Part shown: piece after piece, positions 1-7,717 of the stretch
How positions within the stretch are numbered: the first letter of the stretch is position 1
Layout of the letters: the number at the start of each line of letters is the position of its first letter
DNA from: Burkholderiales bacterium
GTDB taxonomy: Bacteria; Pseudomonadota; Gammaproteobacteria; Burkholderiales; Burkholderiaceae_C
Length of the DNA stretch: 53,280 bases
Assembly (NCBI GenBank): GCA_947373745.1
Contig: CANBZB010000002.1
Coordinates: 1-53,280, forward strand
Direction: 5' to 3'
Position numbers and translations under genes: made by a program
Notes under the pieces: model-generated
Database searches by the model: none
The model's input: the letters and a program-made list of their open reading frames with translations, nothing else
What the model was told of the DNA's origin: nothing

Positions 1-1
1 T

Positions 2-715
2 ACCTATGGCACGGGCTGCTTTATGTTGATGCACACTGGCAATCAATTTCAAACGAGTCAAAACGGGTTAATCACCACCAGTGCAGCGCAAATCAGTGAC
101 AAGCCTGAATTTGCATTGGAGGGAAGCGTTTTTATTGGTGGCGCCGTCGTCCAATGGTTACGCGACGGTTTGCATGCGTTCAAAAATAGTTCCGATATTG
201 AATCACTTGCGCAAACTGTGACCGATGCGGATGGTGTCGTGATGGTGCCAGCGTTCACAGGCTTAGGAGCACCCTACTGGAATGCAGATGCGCGTGGAAC
301 TGTTGTGGGCATCACCCGCGGCACAACGATGGCGCACTTCGCGAGGGCCGCACTGGACAGCATTGCATTTCAAAGTACTGCGTTATTGCAAGCTATGAGC
401 AAAGATGCAGTGCACCACGGTGGTCAGCGAGTTCGTGAGTTGCGTGTCGATGGTGGCGCTTGTGCCAATAACTTACTCATGCAAATACAGGCAGATTTAC
501 TAGGTATTCCTGTCATTCGCCCTGCAGTGATTGAAACCACCGCTCTAGGTGCCGCCTACTTGGCGGGACTGCACTGCGGTATGTTCAGTGACTTGACTGC
601 GCTAGAGAAGCACTGGAAGATTGACCGTGTGTTTGAAGCGCAGATTTCTCGTGATGAGGCGCAGCATCGGATGGTGCAGTGGGAACATGCGGTGCGACAG
701 GCGGTTGCGCATTAA
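2..715 (+). CDS. glpK: Glycerol kinase, C-terminal part (5' end outside window)
   Basis: Open from window edge in frame with ORF 23..715; FGGY-kinase C-terminal motifs 'VPAFTGLGAPYWNADARGTVVGITRGT' and 'LRVDGGACANNLLMQIQADLLGIPVIRP'. Confidence 0.95.
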   Translation, partial: TYGTGCFMLMHTGNQFQTSQNGLITTSAAQISDKPEFALEGSVFIGGAVVQWLRDGLHAFKNSSDIESLAQTVTDADGVVMVPAFTGLGAPYWNADARGTVVGITRGTTMAHFARAALDSIAFQSTALLQAMSKDAVHHGGQRVRELRVDGGACANNLLMQIQADLLGIPVIRPAVIETTALGAAYLAGLHCGMFSDLTALEKHWKIDRVFEAQISRDEAQHRMVQWEHAVRQAVAH

Positions 716-956
716 TCTTTATTTTCAACCTACATACTTATTAATTACGATAGATTCAAATGCTTAAGCTCGATCGTATTTGAATCTTAATTTCAATATT
801 TTTTCTATTGCATTGATTAAGTTATTGGTGCAAATCATCTCCGAAGAGCACGCGAACTACAAACCAATCGCACGACATATGACACGGTTTTCAATTCCGA
901 TGCCACTCAAATCATTAAGTTCGACTTCCAAACGTGTCGTCGAACTTTTGCCCTAA

Positions 957-969
957 CTGGTTCGAGCCC
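957..969 (+). repeat. 13-nt copy (CTGGTTCGAGCCC) of the T-arm of the tRNA-Asn fragment at 1161-1173
   Basis: Exact 13-nt match to 1161-1173; flanks diverge. Confidence 0.5.
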
Positions 970-1036
970 CAAGCCCATCTTCAAATTTCGGCTGTTTAAA
1001 TGACACCGCCGAACGTAGAATCTACGAAAGTGCTGG

Positions 1037-1059
1037 AAAAATTGTAAATTACAATTTTT
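1037..1059. repeat. Perfect 23-bp palindrome AAAAATTGTAA-A-TTACAATTTTT
   Basis: Direct reading; 11-bp arms with 1-nt centre. Confidence 0.85.
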
Positions 1060-1142
1060 GGTCAATTACACGAACTATTACACGTTCCGTAATTATCGCT
1101 TTAAGTCATTGATTTATAAGGGGTTTTGACGAGCCTGGCTTT

Positions 1143-1187
1143 CTGTTAATCCGTAGGTCCCTGGTTCGAGCCCAGGTCGAGGAGCCA
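1143..1187 (+). pseudogene. 3' fragment of tRNA-Asn(GUU), from anticodon loop to CCA
   Basis: CTGTTAA-TCCGT-AGGTC-CCTGG-TTCGAGC-CCAGG-TCGAGGA-G-CCA reads as anticodon loop (GTT), 3' anticodon stem, variable loop, T-arm, 3' acceptor strand, discriminator and CCA. Sequence upstream of 1143 does not form the 5' half. Confidence 0.82.
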
Positions 1188-1193
1188 AACAGA

Positions 1194-1224
1194 AGCCCTT
1201 GCAAGCAATTGCAAGGGCTTTTTT
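1194..1224 (+). terminator. Rho-independent terminator following the tRNA fragment
   Basis: AGCCCTTGCAA-GCAA-TTGCAAGGGCT followed by a T-tract. Confidence 0.85.
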
Positions 1225-1227
1225 ATT

Positions 1228-1536
1228 TCAAACTGCCAATGCTTTGGGTGCGATCGATGGATTGTTCTTGAACTTGATTTCAGCTGTCCAAAGATCCAAA
1301 GCCTCCTGCATGCGAAGCCAGCTTTCAGGCGTGCCGCCTACAGCTCGTGCAATGCGAATGGCCATCTCCGCAGTGACAGCTTTTTTCTCGTGAAGTAAGT
1401 CTGATACCGTTTGTCGACTGACCATGAGACGAGTTGCAAACTCGCCTTGCGTCCATGCCAGTTCTGGCAGCACACCTTCACGCAGAACTGCTCCAGGGTG
1501 CGTTGGCTTGCGATTAGGGTTTCGTAAAGACTTCAT
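1228..1536 (-). CDS. higA: HigA-family antitoxin (XRE/HTH)
   Basis: 'NRKPTHPGAVLREGVLPELAWTQGEFATRLMVSRQTVSDLLHEKKAVTAEMAIRIARAVGGTPESWLRMQEALDLW' is typical HigA/VapI. Confidence 0.9.
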   Translation of the reverse strand: MKSLRNPNRKPTHPGAVLREGVLPELAWTQGEFATRLMVSRQTVSDLLHEKKAVTAEMAIRIARAVGGTPESWLRMQEALDLWTAEIKFKNNPSIAPKALAV

Positions 1537-1740
1537 CAGTGATAGTCCTCCAAGTTAACGTTCATGGCGTCTTCGCCAACAAATTGATATGTGATTCGCC
1601 AGTTGCCAGTGACAGGAACTGCGAACTCACCTTTTCGATCACCTTTGAGTGCGTGAAACTTGTAGCCGGGCAAGTCCATGTCCTCAGCTTCCTTTGATGC
1701 AAACTGAGAACAGCTTAAGGAAATACGTTTTGGTGTCGAC
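1536..1740 (-). pseudogene. higB: HigB-family toxin remnant, N-terminus missing
   Basis: Manual translation upstream of higA gives '...SCSQFASKEAEDMDLPGYKFHALKGDRKGEFAVPVTGNWRITYQFVGEDAMNVNLEDYH*', a HigB C-terminal half. No HigB N-terminus or suitable start in frame; absent from the ORF track. Confidence 0.72.
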
Positions 1741-1749
1741 CTTATAGCT

Positions 1750-2106
1750 ATGAACGCTGACCAATTTATCGAATCTGCAAATAATTTTGCAAAAGCAAGT
1801 GCTAAAACATCTAACGCTGAAATTCAGCAAGCCTACGAGAATAATTTAGATTGCCTTGCACGCCCAGGTCAACAAGTCGTTGTGATTGGAAAACCTTGGC
1901 CAATTGGCCGCTGGGGCAAGGTAATAGCATTTCATGAATTTAGCCCTTGCTACTTTCGCGTAGAAGTTGAAATCGATGGAGAACGCTTTCAAATTCCAGC
2001 CCATGCGTTAGCGCGTCGGTTAGGTTCTCCAGACTGTGAAAAGGCTGAACTTCAATATATCTATTTACTCATGAAGATCAACGGTTTGACGATAGCATCC
2101 TCATAA
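1750..2106 (+). CDS. Hypothetical protein
   Basis: 118-aa ORF convergent with the downstream dioxygenase; no family recognised. Confidence 0.5.
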   Translation: MNADQFIESANNFAKASAKTSNAEIQQAYENNLDCLARPGQQVVVIGKPWPIGRWGKVIAFHEFSPCYFRVEVEIDGERFQIPAHALARRLGSPDCEKAELQYIYLLMKINGLTIASS

Positions 2107-2964
2107 AGGCCCCTGCTCCAAACTTGACACTTCATTAGTCAAAGTCGTTCTGCGCATATCGCGCACCTCTTTCGGATCGTAGCGACGGGCGCGGTGCATC
2201 GTTACGCGGTTATCCCACATCACCAAGTCCCAAGGACGCCACACCTGAGCGTATACAAACTCCTTTTGTGTAGCGTGTTCATTCAAGTCGCGTAAAAACG
2301 AGCGGGCTTCTGGCATGGGCCAACCTTCAATGCCACCAGCATGGCTTGCTAGGTAAAGCGAAAGTCGTCCTGTGTTGGGATGGCGACGGACAAGGCGTTG
2401 TCGCACTGGGTCCCACTTCGCACGCTCTGCGTCCGTGAAATCATCAAAACCCAAAATTCCGCGAGAAAAGATCTGGCTGTGTGAGCAAATGAGGTCATGC
2501 ACCTCCTCTTTCATCGCATCATCCAAAGCGTCATAAGCGGCACGCATGTCGGCGAATTCCGTATTACCGCCGGCGGAGGGAATCTTTCGTGCGGAGAGAA
2601 GTGAATACTTGGCTGGCACATCCTTGAACGAACTGTCTGAGTGCCACAACATGTTACCCAGTCCAAACAAGCGTCGTCGGTCATCGCGAGGGAGTAATTC
2701 GCCGTGTTTGTCGAGGTTGGAGATATCGTTCAACTGCATGCTAAGACGCCTGTCCTTCTCGGACATGATGTCGCCTGTAGCTTCTTCGAGTTTGCCGAGT
2801 TGACGGCTAAACGCTATTTGCTGGTCATCGTCCAAATGCTGGTCATGAAATACGAGTACACCGAAGTGGTCTATGCCCGCGTGGATGGCGGTGACTTCAT
2901 CGTCACTGAGGGTACGCGTCAGGTCAATGCCTGAGACCTCTCCGACAAAAGTGGGCCTTGTCAT
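2101..2964 (-). CDS. TauD/TfdA-family Fe(II)/2-oxoglutarate-dependent dioxygenase (true start may be ATT at 2991)
   Basis: 'GNMLWHSDSSFKDVPAKYSLLSARKIPSAGGNTEFADMRAAYDAL' with HxD motif; 'VMWDNRVTMHRARRYDPKEVRDMRRTTL' distal His/Arg motif. Confidence 0.9.
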   Translation of the reverse strand: MTRPTFVGEVSGIDLTRTLSDDEVTAIHAGIDHFGVLVFHDQHLDDDQQIAFSRQLGKLEEATGDIMSEKDRRLSMQLNDISNLDKHGELLPRDDRRRLFGLGNMLWHSDSSFKDVPAKYSLLSARKIPSAGGNTEFADMRAAYDALDDAMKEEVHDLICSHSQIFSRGILGFDDFTDAERAKWDPVRQRLVRRHPNTGRLSLYLASHAGGIEGWPMPEARSFLRDLNEHATQKEFVYAQVWRPWDLVMWDNRVTMHRARRYDPKEVRDMRRTTLTNEVSSLEQGPL

Positions 2965-3096
2965 ATCAATGGGGTGTATGGCGAGTGAAATAAAGATCTC
3001 CAGTAGAAATTTATTTCAACCCTATCACATTCAAATCAAAATTCCATCAGGAATAAGCCCAGCCCAGAAGACTGAAAGAGACAATGTAATTCTTAT

Positions 3097-3504
3097 TTAT
3101 TTCTTATCGCAGAGTCGGGAGATCCCCAAAAATAGGCTTTGAACTTTGGGTCGGATTTTTAAAAATTTTTCATACCCAAATTCCATAACATCCAGTGCCC
3201 CAGGCACTTTTGCAACAGATGCTAGTCGGCTCCAACCGGGCAATTGTTCCCATACATGGACAAATGCAGCCGCGCCTGAGACTAATTCTCCATTAGGTTT
3301 AATGGCATGAAATCGCTGCATCAGGGCCTCCTTGCTCTGTCCTGCAGGAGGGACAAACTCTGACGCAGACACATCCACCCAATTAATTTTTCCATCCAGG
3401 GATATTTTTTTGTATTGATTGATCTCAGCCGTACACAGTGGACAAGAGCCGTCATAAAGCACGGTGGAAGCAGTAGTGTTGGGTGTCTGCATAAATGTGT
3501 ACAA
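3097..3504 (-). CDS. DUF393 / DCC-family thiol-disulfide oxidoreductase-like protein
   Basis: N-terminal 'VLYDGSCPLCTAEI' (YDGxCPLC). Confidence 0.85.
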   Translation of the reverse strand: MYTFMQTPNTTASTVLYDGSCPLCTAEINQYKKISLDGKINWVDVSASEFVPPAGQSKEALMQRFHAIKPNGELVSGAAAFVHVWEQLPGWSRLASVAKVPGALDVMEFGYEKFLKIRPKVQSLFLGISRLCDKK

Positions 3505-3532
3505 GTTAAAAAGAGAGGCTCAATAACGTAGA

Positions 3533-4057
3533 TCAAGCCACGCGCAACTGCATGAAGTTTGACAAATCAAAAACAGAATTGGGCGCCATAGGAAGCGCTT
3601 GCTTTTGTATCGGTTTGAAATGAAAACTCATAGATGAAGCATGAATGGCTTCGCTGTCCAAAGTGGATGCCGGCATATGTTTTAAAACATCGGCCAAGGG
3701 ATAGGTCTGCAAGAAGCTACGCTTGATGTCCTCGAGTTGTTGGTGCAAATTAAATGCAGCCAAGAACTCAGAGCTCTGGTCTGTCTGCCCTGTATCCGTT
3801 TCTTCAGTATTGAAACATGACACCACATCCCAAACGGATAAGTTAACAACAGCTTGTTGCAGTTGATAGCCGCCACCTGGTCCGCGATGCGCCCGGAGCA
3901 AATCCCCTTCTTTCAAGTCTTTCATCAGGCTTTCGGTGTAAGAAACCGAGAGACCCAACATTCTGGAGAGCCTAGAGGTAGTAATGGGTTGGTGCCTTTG
4001 TGCAGAGGCAACAAGCCCAATGACATTGAGTCCATGGATAGCGCGACTGTTAAGCAT
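3533..4057 (-). CDS. Rrf2-family transcriptional regulator
   Basis: 'PITTSRLSRMLGLSVSYTESLMKDLKEGDLLRAHRGPGGGYQL' winged helix; lacks the IscR-type three-Cys cluster. Confidence 0.85.
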   Translation of the reverse strand: MLNSRAIHGLNVIGLVASAQRHQPITTSRLSRMLGLSVSYTESLMKDLKEGDLLRAHRGPGGGYQLQQAVVNLSVWDVVSCFNTEETDTGQTDQSSEFLAAFNLHQQLEDIKRSFLQTYPLADVLKHMPASTLDSEAIHASSMSFHFKPIQKQALPMAPNSVFDLSNFMQLRVA

Positions 4058-4172
4058 TTAAACCGCCTTGAGTTGATTTTGAATGTTTAAATTTAACATA
4101 TGCGTAGATTAAATGCTATTATGTTAGATAATTATTTCAATATATCTACTCATAATTTACTCAAAATAAACC

Positions 4173-5159
4173 ATGAACAAAAATTATCTACCTGACACGC
4201 CTCTGCATAAGATCGGCGCAGTATCGAGTCTGAGCGGCGTACCTACGCCTACATTGCGGGTGTGGGAAGTCAGATACGCCACCTTCAGCCCACTCAAAAC
4301 ACAGGGCCAACATCGCCTCTACTCTGACGATGATGTTTTAAAAGCCACGTTACTCAAACGCCTGACGGAACAAGGTCATGCCATCAGCAATATCGCCAAC
4401 TTGTCCTCGCAGGCTCTCAACAATTTGCTGATGCAACAGCAAAGTTCTAATCGAATTCAGGTCCACAAGAAATTGGAGGACCGCGCAATTTCCATGACCA
4501 TCATTGGGTTGGCATTGGCCGGTCGCATTGAATCCAAAAAATTTACACTCAGTTTTAACAACCATGAGATCAAGGTCGCAGATATCTTCAACGATTTATC
4601 GGATGCTCTTGGCGCAGAGTTCGAACAACCCACACAAATACTGCTGGTCAAAACGAATTCATTGCATGCAGGCATAGAAGTAGACATTCACAAGCTCGCA
4701 CAAAATTGCCAAGCCTTGCAAGTCATCGTTTTATACAACTACGGCCAGCAAAACATCATTGAATCGATGAAGCGCTCAGGCATGATCGTGCGCAGAGAGC
4801 CCATCTCCGACTCTGATTTGGCTGATTTAATCAACTCTGTTTTATTGGTCGGGACCGAACAAAAAAACAGCGGTCTCGTGGTGGGAGCGTTGATACCCCA
4901 ACGCAAATACAGCGACGCCACACTAGCCAAAGTAGCGGGAATTTCATCTAATGTTTTGTGCGAATGCCCTCGCCACGTAGCAGAAATCATTGCGCAATTG
5001 GCAAGTTTCGAACAATATACCCATGAGTGCCTCAACAAATCTACCGAGGACGCCCATCTTCATGCCTATTTAAGTTCGGTATCAGGGTCAGCTCGGGCCC
5101 TCTTTGAAAGTGCACTAGAAATGGTGGCCAAACACGAAGGAATCGAACTTGTCCCTTAG
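4173..5159 (+). CDS. MerR-family regulator, LitR/CarH-like N-terminus with divergent C-terminus
   Basis: 'IGAVSSLSGVPTPTLRVWEVRYATFSPLKTQGQHRLYSDDDVLKATLLKRLTEQGHAISNIANLS' is LitR/CarH-type HTH; C-terminus 'CECPRHVAEIIAQLASFEQYTHEC...'. Confidence 0.85.
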   Translation: MNKNYLPDTPLHKIGAVSSLSGVPTPTLRVWEVRYATFSPLKTQGQHRLYSDDDVLKATLLKRLTEQGHAISNIANLSSQALNNLLMQQQSSNRIQVHKKLEDRAISMTIIGLALAGRIESKKFTLSFNNHEIKVADIFNDLSDALGAEFEQPTQILLVKTNSLHAGIEVDIHKLAQNCQALQVIVLYNYGQQNIIESMKRSGMIVRREPISDSDLADLINSVLLVGTEQKNSGLVVGALIPQRKYSDATLAKVAGISSNVLCECPRHVAEIIAQLASFEQYTHECLNKSTEDAHLHAYLSSVSGSARALFESALEMVAKHEGIELVP

Positions 5160-6693
5160 AAACCTCATCCTAGTTTTGGGCGATCAATTAGACGCAGCTT
5201 CATCTGCATTTGTTGGCTTTGATCCCAAACTCGACGCTGTCTGGATGGCCGAGGTAGAGGAAGAATCTACGCATGTGATTTCTTCCAAGCAAAGAATCAC
5301 CTTGTTTTTGAGCGCCATGCGCCACTTTGCCCAGTTTTTGCAAGCAGAGCGATGGTCCGTTCTCTACACCAAGCTTGATTCACAAGGCAATGCTGGTTCG
5401 CTGTCTAGCGAATTAGAAAAAACAATTCTTCTTAGAAAACCACAACAACTCATCATGGTAATGCCAGGTGAATCGCGGGTTCTCACCAGTCTGCAATCTG
5501 TCGCAGCGAAGCACCAATTAACTCTAGAGATCAGACAGGACAGCCATTTTTTGTGCACGCTTGATGGATTTCAAAAACATATAGCGGGTCGAAAACAAAT
5601 ACGTCTTGAATTTTTTTACCGTGAAATGCGCCAGATGACTGGTGTCTTGATGGATGGAAAAAATCCTGTGGGTGACAAATGGAACTTTGATACAGAAAAC
5701 CGTGGCAGCTTTGGCAAGCAAGGGCCTCAAAACCTGCCCCAACCTTCTAAATTTGCACCCGACACAATCACCCAAGATGTCATGCAACTTGTGAACCAGA
5801 AGTTTGCACATCATCCTGGCTCAATATCCTCCTTCAGTTGGCCCGTCACGCGTGAACATGCTCTTCAAGCATTGCATGAATTCGTAGCGCATCGGTTGCC
5901 CTATTTCGGCCAATACCAAGACGCCATCTGGGAGGGCGAGGTTTGGTTGTATCACTCGCACCTGTCGTGTGCGCTCAATACCAAACTACTTCATCCCAAA
6001 GAAGTAATCGACAAAGCACAAGAGGCTTACCTTCAAGGCCACGCCCCCATCGAGGCCGTGGAAGGTTTCATTCGGCAGATCTTGGGGTGGCGTGAATATG
6101 TACGCGGCATTTACTGGACGTATATGCCCGAGTACATCGATCGCAATGCCATGCATGCGACAGCCAAATTACCGGATTTTTTCTGGACAGGTCAAACTGA
6201 CATGGCATGCCTGAGAGATGCCATTGGATTAACGCTCCAACACGGATATGCCCACCATATTCAACGGTTGATGGTGACTGGTCTGTATGCGCTGTTACTC
6301 GGAGTCACCCCCAAAGAGGTTCATGCTTGGTATTTGGGCGTTTATGTGGACGCTGTAGAGTGGGTAGAAGTTCCCAACACCATCGGTATGAGCCAATACG
6401 CGGATGGCGGTTTGATGGCAAGCAAACCCTACATTGCCAGCGGTAAGTACATCGACCGTATGAGCAACCATTGCAAAGGCTGTAAATTCAACCCAGCCGA
6501 GTCAACAGGTGACAACGCATGTCCCTTCACCACCTTGTATTGGGACTATCTCAACAAACATTCAGACACTTTAGCTAAAAATCCCCGTATGGTGATGCAA
6601 CTCAAAAACCTGCACCGTCTGTCGGTTGAAAAACGAGAAGAAATCGCTCTACAGGCCCACAAACACAAAAAGGTTATCTATGAAATATCTTAA
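5149..6693 (+). CDS. Cryptochrome/photolyase of the Fe-S bacterial (6-4) photolyase type
   Basis: 'LILVLGDQLDAASSAF' N-terminus; 'RQILGWREYVRGIYW'; 'HHIQRLMVTGLYALLLGVTPKEVHAWYLGVYVDAVEWVEVPNTIGMSQYADGG'; Cys set ('MACLRD', 'HCKGCKFNPAESTGDNACPF'). TTG start, overlaps the MerR gene by 11 nt. Confidence 0.93.
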   Translation: MSLRNLILVLGDQLDAASSAFVGFDPKLDAVWMAEVEEESTHVISSKQRITLFLSAMRHFAQFLQAERWSVLYTKLDSQGNAGSLSSELEKTILLRKPQQLIMVMPGESRVLTSLQSVAAKHQLTLEIRQDSHFLCTLDGFQKHIAGRKQIRLEFFYREMRQMTGVLMDGKNPVGDKWNFDTENRGSFGKQGPQNLPQPSKFAPDTITQDVMQLVNQKFAHHPGSISSFSWPVTREHALQALHEFVAHRLPYFGQYQDAIWEGEVWLYHSHLSCALNTKLLHPKEVIDKAQEAYLQGHAPIEAVEGFIRQILGWREYVRGIYWTYMPEYIDRNAMHATAKLPDFFWTGQTDMACLRDAIGLTLQHGYAHHIQRLMVTGLYALLLGVTPKEVHAWYLGVYVDAVEWVEVPNTIGMSQYADGGLMASKPYIASGKYIDRMSNHCKGCKFNPAESTGDNACPFTTLYWDYLNKHSDTLAKNPRMVMQLKNLHRLSVEKREEIALQAHKHKKVIYEIS

Positions 6694-7342
6694 GATTTTT
6701 GGAGTAGGCTTGATATTTGGCCTTTTATGTACTGGACACGCCATGGCCATCGAAGAACCCAAATATGAAATCATCCAAGCAGATGGCAATTTCGAAATTC
6801 GCAAGTACGCGCCTATTTTGATTGCAGAAACCCTCATAGAAGGGGATATGGACGAAGCTTCCAACAAAGGGTTCAGGCTAATTGCTGACTTTATTTTTGG
6901 TAACAATCAATTGGCTGATTCAAACACCAATTCAAAAATTGCCATGACCGCACCAGTTACGGTAGAACCCATCTCACAAAAAATTGCTATGACCGCCCCT
7001 GTCACGGTCGAGCTGCAGGCTTCTGAATCAAATATGCAAGCCGCCAAAAAATGGCGCATTCACTTTGTAATGCCAAGCCAGTACACACTGGCTAGTATTC
7101 CAAAGCCTAAAAACGCTGCCATCACGTTAAAAGAAGTACCCAGCAAGATCTTTCTTGTCTACTCTTATTCATGGCTCAATACCCTCTCGAGAGTGCAGAC
7201 AAAAACAGAGGAGGCACTCGAATGGGCGAACCGCAAGGGTTTAAAAGTCATCGGCGCACCACAACTCTCCCGCTATGACCCCCCTTGGACGCTGCCGATG
7301 TTTAAGCGCAATGAGATCATGATTGAAATAGCATCGCCCTAA
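6680..7342 (+). CDS. SOUL-family heme-binding-like protein with signal peptide
   Basis: 'EEPKYEIIQADGNFEIRKYAPILIAET' and twin 'KIAMTAPVTVE'; start chosen at 6680 within ORF 6626..7342. Confidence 0.88.
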   Translation: MKYLKIFGVGLIFGLLCTGHAMAIEEPKYEIIQADGNFEIRKYAPILIAETLIEGDMDEASNKGFRLIADFIFGNNQLADSNTNSKIAMTAPVTVEPISQKIAMTAPVTVELQASESNMQAAKKWRIHFVMPSQYTLASIPKPKNAAITLKEVPSKIFLVYSYSWLNTLSRVQTKTEEALEWANRKGLKVIGAPQLSRYDPPWTLPMFKRNEIMIEIASP

Positions 7343-7362
7343 GGTGCACTTTGGATTTACAA

Positions 7363-7677
7363 ATGCATAAACATAAACTCAGCACCACCGAAATTGCCCA
7401 AGCCTTGAAAACCATTCAAGGTTGGACCTTAGAGCCTGACGAAGCCTTTATGAATAAACAGTGGCAGTTCGATAGCTTTAAAACAGCCATGGACTTTATT
7501 GCCAAAGTGGCAGAGATTGCAGAGCGTCAAAACCATCATCCCGAGTTTTTATCTGTATACAGAAAAATGCGCATCAGGCTGTCCACACACGATGCTTCTG
7601 GACTTACTCAAAAAGATTTCGACCTAGCTGCTGAAATCGACGGCTTGATAGCCAATCAATTTAGCCATTGCATCTAG
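7363..7677 (+). CDS. phhB: 4a-hydroxytetrahydrobiopterin dehydratase (pterin-4-alpha-carbinolamine dehydratase)
   Basis: 'FDSFKTAMDFIAKVAEIAERQNHHPEFLSVYRKMRIRLSTHDASGLTQKDFDLAAEID'. Confidence 0.9.
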   Translation: MHKHKLSTTEIAQALKTIQGWTLEPDEAFMNKQWQFDSFKTAMDFIAKVAEIAERQNHHPEFLSVYRKMRIRLSTHDASGLTQKDFDLAAEIDGLIANQFSHCI

Positions 7678-7717
7678 CAAACCACTTCTATTTCAACTGC
7701 CTGCACAACGATTGCAT

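Noticed and set aside
6938-7011. Repeated KIAMTAPVTVE in the SOUL protein as a recent tandem duplication
   Set aside because: Twin KIAMTAPV motifs are common in SOUL-family proteins and the two DNA copies have diverged.
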